A stretch of DNA of 64,000 nucleotides, taken from Streptomyces sp. CB02414 (GTDB taxonomy: Bacteria; Actinomycetota; Actinomycetes; Streptomycetales; Streptomycetaceae). The first letter of the stretch is position 1. Each line of letters opens with the position of its first letter. Of the stretch, positions 34,858 through 42,779 are shown one piece after another. Below the pieces are notes generated by a model. It was not told the DNA's origin. It made no database searches and was given only the letters and a program-made list of their open reading frames with translations. The DNA lies in the NCBI RefSeq assembly GCF_001905385.1, contig NZ_LIPF01000007.1:496001-560000 (forward strand), written 5' to 3'. A program made the position numbers and the translations under genes.

Positions 34858-34929
34858 CCGCCCCCTCCTGCCCGGAACCGGGCTCCAGGGGCCACCGCAG
34901 CGACCACACCTTCCAGTTGGGAGCACACG

Positions 34930-36975
34930 ATGGCACGCCGTACCCGCAGCAGACGCCTCCTCACGGGCGCCGTCCTGACCGCACTGGCCACGGGGGCCGG
35001 CCTGATCGGCGTACCCGCCCAGGCCGGACCGGAGGACGCCCGGGCCGCCGCCTCCGTGACCGTGCGGCCGGACCCCTCGTACCGGCAGGAGAGGTTCGAG
35101 GGGTGGGGCACCAGTCTGGTCTGGTTCGCCAACGCCACCGGCGACTACCCGCCCGAGATCCGCGAGAAGCTGGCCCGGCTCCTCTTCGACGACCAGGGCC
35201 TCGGCCTGAACATCGCCCGCTACAACATCGGCGGCGGCAACGCCCCGGACGTGCAGGACTACCTGCGGGCCGGCGGCGCCGTCGAGGGCTGGTGGCGGGC
35301 GCCCGCCGGCACCACCCGCGAGGACACCGACTGGTGGAGCGCGGACGACCCTGCCGACTGGAACGAGGACGCCGACGCCACCCAGCGCTGGTGGGTGGAG
35401 CGCATCAAGGACGACATCGACCACTGGGAGACGTTCAGTAACTCCCCGCCCTGGTTCATGACCGTCAGCGGCTACGTCTCCGGCGGCTTCGACTCCTCCG
35501 CCGACCAGCTGAAGACCGAGTCGGTCGACGACTTCGCCGCCTACCTGGCTGGTGCGACCAAGCGGCTGGAGCGGGCCGAGGGCATCGAGGTCGACACCGT
35601 CGACCCGTTCAACGAGCCCAACACCCCCTACTGGGGCACCCGGCTCGGCCCGGACGGCGAGCCCGTCGGCGGCCGGCAGGAAGGGGCGCACATGGGCCCC
35701 GAGCTGCAGCGGAAGGTCCTCCAGGCGCTCGCCCCCGCGCTGAAGGAGGCGAAGGTCGGCGCGGACATCTCGGCGATGGACGAGACCAACCCCGGTACCT
35801 TCGCCAAGAACTGGGGCGCCTACTCCCCCGCCGACCGCGCCCTCGTCGGCCAGATGAACGTCCACACCTACGGCACCGGACAGCGCACGACGGTCCGGGA
35901 CCTCGCCAAGGCCGCGGACAAGCCGCTGTGGATGAGCGAGGTCGGGGGCGACTGGGGTGACGGCCAGGACTTCGAGGACATGCGGCCCGGCCTCGGCCTC
36001 GCCCAGCACATCGTCGACGACCTGCGCGAACTGGAGCCGCGCGCCTGGGTGTTCTGGCAGCCCGTCGAGGACTACGACAACATGAAGCCCGGCGGCGAGT
36101 CCGACAGGGGCGGCAACTGGGGCAGCATCCAGCTCCCCTTCGACTGCACCGCCGAGGACACCCTGGAGACCTGCCCGATCCGGACCAACACCAAGTTCGA
36201 CACCGCCCGCAACTTCACCCACTTCATCAAGCCAGGCGACCGGCTGATCAAGACGGACGACACCTCCAGCGCCGCCGCCGTCACCCGCGACGGCAAGGGC
36301 GCCTCGCTCGTCCACGTGAACCGCACCAGCGAGGCCCGCACCGTCACCATCGACCTCTCCAAGTTCCGCGACGTCAGCCGCCGCGCCACCGTCACCCCGG
36401 TCGTGACCAGCGCGGACGGCAAGCTCGAGCGGCAGTCCCCGATCAGGGTGAGCGACCGCGCGGCCACCTTCACCGTGCCCGCGCAGTCCGTGACCTCCTT
36501 CGAGATCGAGGGCGTCTCCGGCGTCGCGAAGGACGCCGCCCTGCTGCGCAAGGGCCACACCTACACCCTGACCGGCGTGCAGAGCGGCAAGGCCGTCACC
36601 GTCGCGGACGACGGCAGGGGCCTGGTCCTCGGCGACGGGAACGGCACCAGCGCCCAGCGGTGGCGGCTGAGCGCGGTGCGCCACGACAGCGGCGTCCGCG
36701 ACCGGTACGTCTTCACCAACCCCGAGGACGGCACGCGGCTCGCCGTGCGTGACGACGTCCCGGTCGCCGAACCGGACACCGGCAGGCGTGACCGGGCCAC
36801 CGAGTGGATCATGTCGACCACCGGTGACGGCACCTGGACCCTGGTCAACGCCGCCACCGGCCGCCTGCTGGAAGTCGGCGGCCAGGCGACGCACGAGGGT
36901 GCGGCCGCCACCACCTGGCCGCCCAACTCCGGGGCGAACCAGCGCTGGACGGTGACCGACGTGTCCGCCGGCTGA
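34930..36975 (+). CDS. secreted GH30 endo-beta-1,6-galactanase with ricin-type carbohydrate-binding domain
   Basis: A 681-aa secreted enzyme. A signal peptide (about 1-32, ending VPAQA) precedes the GH30 barrel and its side beta-domain. Acid/base Glu229 is in DPFNEPNTPYWG and nucleophile Glu337 in MSEVGGDWGD, with FEGWGTSLVWFA near the start. This matches subfamily 5, which contains the S. avermitilis endo-beta-1,6-galactanase. The last 140 residues carry two QRW motifs (AQRWRLS, NQRWTVTD), typical of a CBM13-like beta-trefoil. It would cut beta-1,6-galactan side chains of plant arabinogalactan outside the cell, feeding the importer and GH42. A hairpin follows the stop. Confidence 0.92.
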   Translation: MARRTRSRRLLTGAVLTALATGAGLIGVPAQAGPEDARAAASVTVRPDPSYRQERFEGWGTSLVWFANATGDYPPEIREKLARLLFDDQGLGLNIARYNIGGGNAPDVQDYLRAGGAVEGWWRAPAGTTREDTDWWSADDPADWNEDADATQRWWVERIKDDIDHWETFSNSPPWFMTVSGYVSGGFDSSADQLKTESVDDFAAYLAGATKRLERAEGIEVDTVDPFNEPNTPYWGTRLGPDGEPVGGRQEGAHMGPELQRKVLQALAPALKEAKVGADISAMDETNPGTFAKNWGAYSPADRALVGQMNVHTYGTGQRTTVRDLAKAADKPLWMSEVGGDWGDGQDFEDMRPGLGLAQHIVDDLRELEPRAWVFWQPVEDYDNMKPGGESDRGGNWGSIQLPFDCTAEDTLETCPIRTNTKFDTARNFTHFIKPGDRLIKTDDTSSAAAVTRDGKGASLVHVNRTSEARTVTIDLSKFRDVSRRATVTPVVTSADGKLERQSPIRVSDRAATFTVPAQSVTSFEIEGVSGVAKDAALLRKGHTYTLTGVQSGKAVTVADDGRGLVLGDGNGTSAQRWRLSAVRHDSGVRDRYVFTNPEDGTRLAVRDDVPVAEPDTGRRDRATEWIMSTTGDGTWTLVNAATGRLLEVGGQATHEGAAATTWPPNSGANQRWTVTDVSAG

Positions 36976-36994
36976 GCCTCTGCCCACCCGCTCA

Positions 36995-37027
36995 CGGCCC
37001 GGTCCGCCGCTCGCGCGGACCGGGCCG
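36995..37027. terminator. terminator hairpin after GH30 gene
   Basis: CGGCCCGGTCCGC pairs perfectly with GCGGACCGGGCCG around a 7-nt loop, 19 bp after the GH30 stop. Confidence 0.82.
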
Positions 37028-37059
37028 GCCCTTGGCCCGCACCGACCGAAGGAGACGGC

Positions 37060-37701
37060 ATGACCACCGACCCCCGCGAACTCGACGTACGCCGCAGGAT
37101 GGCGGCGCACGAGCTCTACGCGGACGGCGCACCCGGACTGGAAGGGCTGGCCGAAGAACGGACGCGGGGCAAGGAGCTGGCCGACGCCTACAACCGGACC
37201 GGCGCCCGCGACGAGGAGGGCCGCCGGGCGGTCCTGAAGGAGCTGCTCGGCTCGGTGGGCACGGGCGTCTGGATCGAGCCGCCGCTGCACGTGGCCTACG
37301 GCAGCCGTGTGCACCTGGGCGACGACGTGTACGCCAACTTCGGGCTGACCCTCGTCGACGACGTCGAGGTCCTCGTCGGGGACCGGGTGATGTTCGCGCC
37401 GCACGTGACCGTCAGCACCACCGGGCACCCCGTCCACCCGGACCTGCGCCGGGACGGCACCCAGTTCTCGGCGCCGGTGCGCATCGAGGACGACGTGTGG
37501 ATCGGGTCGGGCGCGCAGATCATGCCCGGGGTCACCGTCGGGCGGGGCTCGGTGGTCGGCGCGGGCAGCGTCGTCACGGCGCACGTGCCGCCCATGGTGG
37601 TGGTCGCCGGGTCCCCGGCACGGGTGGTCCGCGAGATCACCGACGCCGACCGGGAGTGGGCCTACCGCCCGCCGCGCGCCGCGCGCCGGGCCGCCGGCTG
37701 A
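37060..37701 (+). CDS. sugar O-acetyltransferase (LacA/Maa type)
   Basis: A 213-aa left-handed beta-helix acetyltransferase with an N-terminal Mac domain (RRRMAAHELYADGAPGL) and hexapeptide repeats. The catalytic His lies in VSTTGHPVHPDLR, and VWIGSGAQIMPGVTVG is typical. Family members acetylate galactosides, maltose or glucose with acetyl-CoA. Following the galactan hydrolases, a galactoside acetyltransferase role, possibly detoxifying excess sugar, is likely. It lies after a hairpin and has its own GAAGGAGA ribosome site. Confidence 0.9.
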   Translation: MTTDPRELDVRRRMAAHELYADGAPGLEGLAEERTRGKELADAYNRTGARDEEGRRAVLKELLGSVGTGVWIEPPLHVAYGSRVHLGDDVYANFGLTLVDDVEVLVGDRVMFAPHVTVSTTGHPVHPDLRRDGTQFSAPVRIEDDVWIGSGAQIMPGVTVGRGSVVGAGSVVTAHVPPMVVVAGSPARVVREITDADREWAYRPPRAARRAAG

Positions 37702-37818
37702 CCGGCCGACAGTGATCGTCAACTTCCGCCGTGCGCTTGGCACATGGCACGGACCGCGGGGCAGTACGATGATCGAGAATCGCGGCGGAGCGTCACCTCC
37801 CGGACCACGGAGCCTGCC

Positions 37819-38610
37819 ATGACGACGGACCATTCCCAGCACCCGCGGATCGACACCGGCCGGGCCCACCCGGCGCGGGTCTACGACTGGCTGCTGGGCG
37901 GCAAGGACAACTACCCCGTCGACGAGGCGGTGGGCGAGACGCTGCCGCCCGAGGCGCGGGACGCGGCGCGGCAGAACCGCGCGTTCATGCACCGCGCGGT
38001 GGCGCACCTCGCCGCCCGGGGCGTCGACCAGTTCCTGGACATCGGCACGGGCATCCCGACCGAGCCCAATCTGCACCAGATCGTCCAGCGGACGGTGCCC
38101 GCGGCCAAGGTCGTCTACGCCGACAACGACCCGATCGTGCTGCGGCACGCTCAGGCGCTGCTGGTCAGCAGCGCCGAGGGGGCCACCGACTACATCCAGG
38201 CGGATGTGCGCGAGCCCGACGCGATCGTGCGGCACGCCCGCGAGGTCCTGGACTTCGAGAGGCCGATCGCCCTGTCGCTGATCGCCCTGATGCACTTCAT
38301 CACGGACGAGCAGGACGCCCACGGCATCGTGCGCGGACTCGTCGAAACGCTGCCACCGGGCAGTCATCTGGTCCTCTCGCACGCCGCGATCGACCTCTTC
38401 CCCGAGATGGCGGAGCACGTGATCGCCCAGTACGCCAAGGGCGGCATCGAGCTCGGCTTCCGCACCCGGGCCGAGGTGGCGCGCTTCTTCGACGGGCTGG
38501 AGCTGCTGCCGCCCGGTCTGGTCACGACCACCGAGTGGTACGGCGAGGGCCAGGAGCCGCCCGCGCCCGAGGAGAGCGGCATCTACGCGGGCGTGGCGCG
38601 CGTCCCCTGA
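37819..38610 (+). CDS. S-adenosylmethionine-dependent methyltransferase (Methyltransf_19 family)
   Basis: A 263-aa protein of the actinobacterial Methyltransf_19 (formerly DUF574) family. SAM-binding features are FLDIGTGIPTEPNLHQ and VVYADNDPIVLRHA. The start MTTDHSQHPRIDTG and RVYDWLLGGKDNYPVD are near-invariant in the family. GGAG lies 6 bp upstream of ATG 37819. Streptomyces genomes have many such paralogs; substrates are mostly unknown. Probably monocistronic. Confidence 0.9.
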   Translation: MTTDHSQHPRIDTGRAHPARVYDWLLGGKDNYPVDEAVGETLPPEARDAARQNRAFMHRAVAHLAARGVDQFLDIGTGIPTEPNLHQIVQRTVPAAKVVYADNDPIVLRHAQALLVSSAEGATDYIQADVREPDAIVRHAREVLDFERPIALSLIALMHFITDEQDAHGIVRGLVETLPPGSHLVLSHAAIDLFPEMAEHVIAQYAKGGIELGFRTRAEVARFFDGLELLPPGLVTTTEWYGEGQEPPAPEESGIYAGVARVP

Positions 38611-38656
38611 CGCGAAGGCCGCGGGGCGGGCCGGGCGGGGGCGCGAGGACGGTGGC

Positions 38657-38842
38657 TCAGCGGCTGCGCCGTCGGGCCGGCCGGCCGCTGCCGATCCCGG
38701 CGACGTGCAGGGCGAGCAGGGCGAGGCCGACGAGCATGACGTTGGTGGCGGTGAAGATGTCGTTGGTCGAGATCTCCGCCGCGTTGATCAGCCAGGCGAT
38801 GAGGAACAGAACCGCCGCGATGATGGCGAGCACGGTGTACAT
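38657..38842 (-). CDS. small hydrophobic membrane protein
   Basis: A 61-aa protein with two membrane segments (VLAIIAAVLFLIAWLI and ATNVMLVGLALLALHVAG) around a short polar loop AEISTNDIF, and a basic tail. ATG 38842 is directly after AAGGG; a GTG four codons later has better spacing to that site and may be the true start. Similar small proteins are common in Streptomyces, with no known function. Confidence 0.7.
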   Translation of the reverse strand: MYTVLAIIAAVLFLIAWLINAAEISTNDIFTATNVMLVGLALLALHVAGIGSGRPARRRSR

Positions 38843-39002
38843 CCCTTCGGATCGGGGGCACCGGGCCGGTGCCGTGTCACGCGTATGCCCCCGACGGGAG
38901 GCGTGACACGGCCGGCTCTCGCGCACGCTTCGTACAGTGGAGGGACGGGACCCGGCCGACCGCCGCCGGTGCCCCACCGCACCCTCGCCTCCCGGAGTCC
39001 CC

Positions 39003-40181
39003 ATGCACGACCCGTCCACCGCACCGGACGACGGCTCCGGCGCCCTGTTCGGCCTCGACGCCCTGGCCCCCGGTCCGCCGGCCGCCCCGCCCGCCGGTCC
39101 GCTCTTCCGGGACTCCGCCGCCGCCCGCCGCCTGCTGCCGGTCCGGGAGATCCACGCCGAGCCGGCGGCGGCCGCGTCCCCGCGCGGCCGGCAGGTCCTC
39201 GCCCGCTTCCCCGACGCCCGCGTCGTCGAGGTGGACTCCCACTGGCGCATCCCCGGCCTGCACGGCAACGAGGGCAACGTGGAGCGCTGGGTGCGGGTCA
39301 AGGGCGAGACGCTGGTCCTGGGTGAGAGGAAGACGCTGACCACCCGCCCCAACGGACGGTCCGCGGACTGGATCGCCCCCGGCGCCTCCAACGGCTGCGC
39401 GATGGCCTGCGCCTACTGCTACGTGCCCCGGCGCAAGGGGTACGCCAACCCGGTCACCGTCTTCACCAACATCGACCGGATCATCGCCCACCTCGGCCGC
39501 CACATCGCCCGGCAGGGGCCCAAGCCCGAGCCGAACCAGTGCGACCCCGAGGCCTGGGTGTACGACGTCGGCGAGAACGGCGACTGCTCGGTGGACGCCC
39601 TGATCTGCGACAACACCGCCGACCTGGTGCACGCCTTCCGGCAGTGGCCGACGGCGAAGGCGTCCTTCGCCACCAAGTTCGTCAATCCCGACCTGCTCGC
39701 CCTCGACCCGCGCGGCCGCACCCGGATCCGCTTTTCCCTGATGCCGCCGGAGGACTCCCGGCTGCTGGACGTACGCACCTCCCCGGTCGCCGAGCGCGTC
39801 GCGGCGGCGGCCGACTTCCTGGACGCCGGGTACGAGGTGCACTTCAACCTGTCGCCCGTCGTCGTGCGGCCGGGCTGGGAGGAGGCCTGGGGCGAGCTGC
39901 TGCGGCAGCTCGACGACGTCCTGCCGGACCGGGTCAAACGGCAGGCCGCCGCCGAGGTGATCATGCTGACGCACAACCGGGAGCTGCACGAGGTCAACCT
40001 GGGCTGGCACCCGCGCGCCGAGGAGGTGCTGTGGCGGCCGGATGTCCAGGAGGCCAAGCGCTCCGAGAACGGCGCGCTGAACGTGCGTTACCGGGTGGGT
40101 GTCAAGGCGGACGCGGTGGCGCGGGTCCGGGCCCTGGTGGCCTCCCACGCACCCTGGCTGCGCATCCGGTACGCCTTCTGA
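39003..40181 (+). CDS. radical SAM spore photoproduct lyase family protein
   Basis: A 392-aa protein of the SplB-like family. The radical-SAM cysteine cluster is CAMACAYCYVP (near residue 135), with GCA before it and RKGYANPVTVFTNI after, as in spore photoproduct lyases. SplB repairs the spore photoproduct thymine dimer by a SAM radical. Streptomyces spores are not endospores, so the substrate here may be another dimer or an unrelated methyl/thymine adduct; the activity is inferred. It lies in a gap flanked by a small membrane protein and a flavin oxidase. Confidence 0.85.
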   Translation: MHDPSTAPDDGSGALFGLDALAPGPPAAPPAGPLFRDSAAARRLLPVREIHAEPAAAASPRGRQVLARFPDARVVEVDSHWRIPGLHGNEGNVERWVRVKGETLVLGERKTLTTRPNGRSADWIAPGASNGCAMACAYCYVPRRKGYANPVTVFTNIDRIIAHLGRHIARQGPKPEPNQCDPEAWVYDVGENGDCSVDALICDNTADLVHAFRQWPTAKASFATKFVNPDLLALDPRGRTRIRFSLMPPEDSRLLDVRTSPVAERVAAAADFLDAGYEVHFNLSPVVVRPGWEEAWGELLRQLDDVLPDRVKRQAAAEVIMLTHNRELHEVNLGWHPRAEEVLWRPDVQEAKRSENGALNVRYRVGVKADAVARVRALVASHAPWLRIRYAF

Positions 40182-40223
40182 CGGCGGCGGACGGGCCGGA
40201 CCCGACGCCAGATACGGTTCTAC

Positions 40224-40823
40224 GTGCAACTACTTGCCGTACGGACCCTGGAGCCGGCCTTGCCACCCACGATCGAAACGGCCGGAGACCGGCCCGACAC
40301 CACCGGCGAAGCCGGCTGGACCGAACTCGGCTCGCACGCCGAGCTGCGCGAGCTGCTCGGCGAGCCCTGGCCCGTCGTCATCGACAAGGTGCACGGCCGG
40401 CTCACGGACGACGACCGGGACATCCTGTCCCGCTCCCCCTTCTGCCTGCTCGCCACCTCCGACGCCCGGGGCAACTGCGACGTCTCGCCGCGCGGCGACG
40501 CCCCGGGCTTCACGCACGTCCTCGACCCCGCCACCGTCGCCGTCCCGGACCGCCCGGGGAACCGGCGCGGGGACAGCTTCCACAACATCCTCGACAACCC
40601 GCACGCCGGCCTGCTCTATCTGGTCCCCGGCGGCAAGCAGGTGCTGCGGGTCAACGGCCGGGCCCGCATCCTCACCGACGCGCCCTTCTTCGACGCCATG
40701 GCACGGGACGGACGGCGTCCGGACCTGGCGCTCCTGCTGGAGATCGACGAGATCTACCTGCACTGCCCGCAGTCCCTGAACCGGGCGGGGCTGTGGAAAC
40801 CCCAGTCGTGGCAGGCGAGTTGA
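40224..40823 (+). CDS. FMN-binding pyridoxamine 5'-phosphate oxidase-family protein
   Basis: A 199-aa split-barrel flavoprotein of the type annotated as MSMEG_1061-like PPOX. FMN-contact blocks include FCLLATSDARGNCDVSPRGD, RRGDSFHNILDNPHAGLLYL and RVNGRARILTD. The true start may be TTG 40260, which has GGAG 6 bp upstream, giving 187 aa; GTG 40224 lacks a site. Possible substrates are quinones or F420/FMN-linked xenobiotics. Not part of the next operon, whose iron box follows. Confidence 0.85.
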   Translation: MQLLAVRTLEPALPPTIETAGDRPDTTGEAGWTELGSHAELRELLGEPWPVVIDKVHGRLTDDDRDILSRSPFCLLATSDARGNCDVSPRGDAPGFTHVLDPATVAVPDRPGNRRGDSFHNILDNPHAGLLYLVPGGKQVLRVNGRARILTDAPFFDAMARDGRRPDLALLLEIDEIYLHCPQSLNRAGLWKPQSWQAS

Positions 40824-40901
40824 GAGCACGGCACGACGGCGAGGGAGCAACGGGGCGGTGCCGTCAACGGACTGTGTGACCCCCGTCTCTACCAGCGCTT
40901 T

Positions 40902-40920
40902 TTAGGTTAGGCTAACCTTC
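40902..40920. promoter_or_regulatory. iron box (DmdR/IdeR operator)
   Basis: TTAGGTTAGGCTAACCTTC matches the Streptomyces DmdR1 iron box, a 19-bp dyad with TTAGGTTAG half. It ends 5 bp before the GTG of the siderophore importer operon. It should repress that operon when iron is plentiful. Confidence 0.9.
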
Positions 40921-40925
40921 GCCAT

Positions 40926-41789
40926 GTGAGATCTGGTGAAGACGCAGCCGACAGCCCACGCCTGCGCGGACACGAACTGTCGGCCACGGACGTCACCGTG
41001 GCGTACGACGGTGTCGACGTCGTGCACGACGCGACGGTCAGGCTCAGGCCCGGTGAAGTGACCGTCCTGGTGGGCCCCAACGGCAGCGGGAAGTCGACGT
41101 TGCTGCGGACCGTCGCCCGGCTGCAGCGGGCCCGCAGCGCCACGCTCAGGATCGACGGCGACACCGACGGCCTGGCGCTGACGTCCCGTGAGTTCTCGCG
41201 GTACGTCGCCCTGCTGACCCAGGGACGCCCGACGCCGGGCGGACTCACCGTGCGGGACGTCGTCGAGTTCGGCCGCTACCCGTACCGGGGGCGCTGGGGG
41301 CGCCCCGACCCGGACGGCCCGGCCGCCGTGGACCGGGCGCTCGCGCTCACCGGCGTCGACACACTCGCCGACCGCGGCGCCGACCATCTGTCCGGCGGGC
41401 AGTTGCAGCGGGTCTGGCTCGCGAGCTGCCTCGCCCAGGAGACCGGCGTACTGCTCCTGGACGAGCCCACCACCTATCTCGACCTGCGGTACCAGGTAGA
41501 ACTCCTCGACCTCATCCGGGACCTGGCGGACGACCACGGCATCGCCGTCGGGGTCGTCCTGCACGACCTCGACCAGGCGGCGGCCGTCGCCGACCGGATC
41601 ACGCTCCTCGAAGCGGGCCGGATCGTCGCCGACGGCCCGCCCGAGGACGTGCTGACGCCGGAACGGCTGACTGCCGTCTACGGCATCCGGATCGACGTCG
41701 ACACCGACCCCCTCACCGGCCGGCTGCGCACCCGCCCAATCGGCCGCCACCACATACGCACCCCCGAAAGGCTCGGCACCACCTCATGA
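40926..41789 (+). CDS. iron-siderophore ABC transporter ATPase
   Basis: A 287-aa FecE-type ATPase. Walker A GPNGSGKST, signature LSGGQLQRV, Walker B VLLLDEPTTYLD and the switch HDLDQAA are present. The GTG is 5 bp after the iron box with no ribosome site, so the mRNA may be leaderless or the start may be GTG 40935. It is the first gene of a three-gene operon, overlapping the lipoprotein by ATGA. The siderophore is not known. Confidence 0.92.
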   Translation: MRSGEDAADSPRLRGHELSATDVTVAYDGVDVVHDATVRLRPGEVTVLVGPNGSGKSTLLRTVARLQRARSATLRIDGDTDGLALTSREFSRYVALLTQGRPTPGGLTVRDVVEFGRYPYRGRWGRPDPDGPAAVDRALALTGVDTLADRGADHLSGGQLQRVWLASCLAQETGVLLLDEPTTYLDLRYQVELLDLIRDLADDHGIAVGVVLHDLDQAAAVADRITLLEAGRIVADGPPEDVLTPERLTAVYGIRIDVDTDPLTGRLRTRPIGRHHIRTPERLGTTS

Positions 41790-42772
41790 GACGCCTCCTG
41801 CTCACCGCGGCCGCCACCACCGCCGCGGCGCTCACCCTCGCCGCCTGCGGCACCACCGAACCCGCCGCCGACAAGTCGGAGGAGAAGAAGGCCTCCGAGG
41901 CCATCACCCTCACGGACGGCAAGGGCACCGAGGTGAAGCTCGACGGCCCGGCCACCAAGGTCGTCGCCACCGAGTGGAACGTCGTCGAGAGCCTGCTCTC
42001 CCTGGGTGTCGAACCGGTCGGCGTCGCCGACGTCAAGGGCTACAAGACGTGGGACACCTCGGTCCCGCTGAAGGGCAACCCCAAGGACATCGGGACGCGC
42101 GGCGAGCCCAGCATGGACACCGTCGCCTCCCTCGCCCCCGACCTCATCGTCGCCACCACGGACCTGCCGCCGGCCGCCGTGAAGCAGATGCGCGAGGTAG
42201 CCCCGGTGCTGGAGGTGAAGTCCGCCGACGGCACCGGCCAGATCGACCAGATGCTGGAGAACGTCGACCTGATCGCCAAGGCCACCGGCACCACGGACAA
42301 GGCCGAGACCATCCGCGAGGACTTCGAGGCGAAGGTCGCCGAGGGCAAGAAGGCCCTCGCGGACGCCGGTATGGCCGGCAAGAACATCGCCTTCGCCGAC
42401 GGCTACGTCACCTCGAACCAGGTCTCGGTCCGCCCCTACACCGCCACCTCGCTCATCGGTGAGGTCAACGAGGCGATCGGCCTGAAGAACGCCTGGAAGG
42501 TGAAGGGTGACGAGGCCTACGGTCTCGGCGCCACCGACGTGGAGGGCCTGACCGCCCTGCCGAAGGACGTCCAGTTCGCCTACATCGGCAACGACGAGGA
42601 CCCGAACGCCACGCCGTTCACCGGCGCGCTCACCGAGAACTCGGTGTGGAAGTCCCTGCCGTTCGTCAAGGCCGGCGACGTGCACCGGCTGAACGACGGC
42701 ATCTGGATGTTCGGTGGTCCCGGGTCGATGGAGGCGTACATCGACGCCGTCGTCGGCGCGCTCACGAAGTAG
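41786..42772 (+). CDS. iron-siderophore binding lipoprotein
   Basis: A 328-aa periplasmic-binding-type lipoprotein. Lipobox LTLAAC (Cys about 21) is followed by a short linker. The FecB/FhuD fold appears with VVATEWNVVESLLSLGVEPVG, LAPDLIVATTDLP and FGGPGSMEAYIDAVV at the end. It captures ferric siderophore for the fused permease. Start overlaps the ATPase stop by 4 bp (ATGA). Confidence 0.93.
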   Translation: MRRLLLTAAATTAAALTLAACGTTEPAADKSEEKKASEAITLTDGKGTEVKLDGPATKVVATEWNVVESLLSLGVEPVGVADVKGYKTWDTSVPLKGNPKDIGTRGEPSMDTVASLAPDLIVATTDLPPAAVKQMREVAPVLEVKSADGTGQIDQMLENVDLIAKATGTTDKAETIREDFEAKVAEGKKALADAGMAGKNIAFADGYVTSNQVSVRPYTATSLIGEVNEAIGLKNAWKVKGDEAYGLGATDVEGLTALPKDVQFAYIGNDEDPNATPFTGALTENSVWKSLPFVKAGDVHRLNDGIWMFGGPGSMEAYIDAVVGALTK

Positions 42773-42779
42773 CGAAGCC

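Noticed and set aside
37738..37774. TTGGCA...TACGAT promoter upstream of the methyltransferase gene
   Set aside because: The spacing is 22 bp, too long for a sigma-70-type promoter.
34513..38418. 1301-codon reverse frame across the galactanase and acetyltransferase
   Set aside because: The sequence is Gly/Ala/Arg/Val-rich without domains and opposes clear GH30 and LacA genes.
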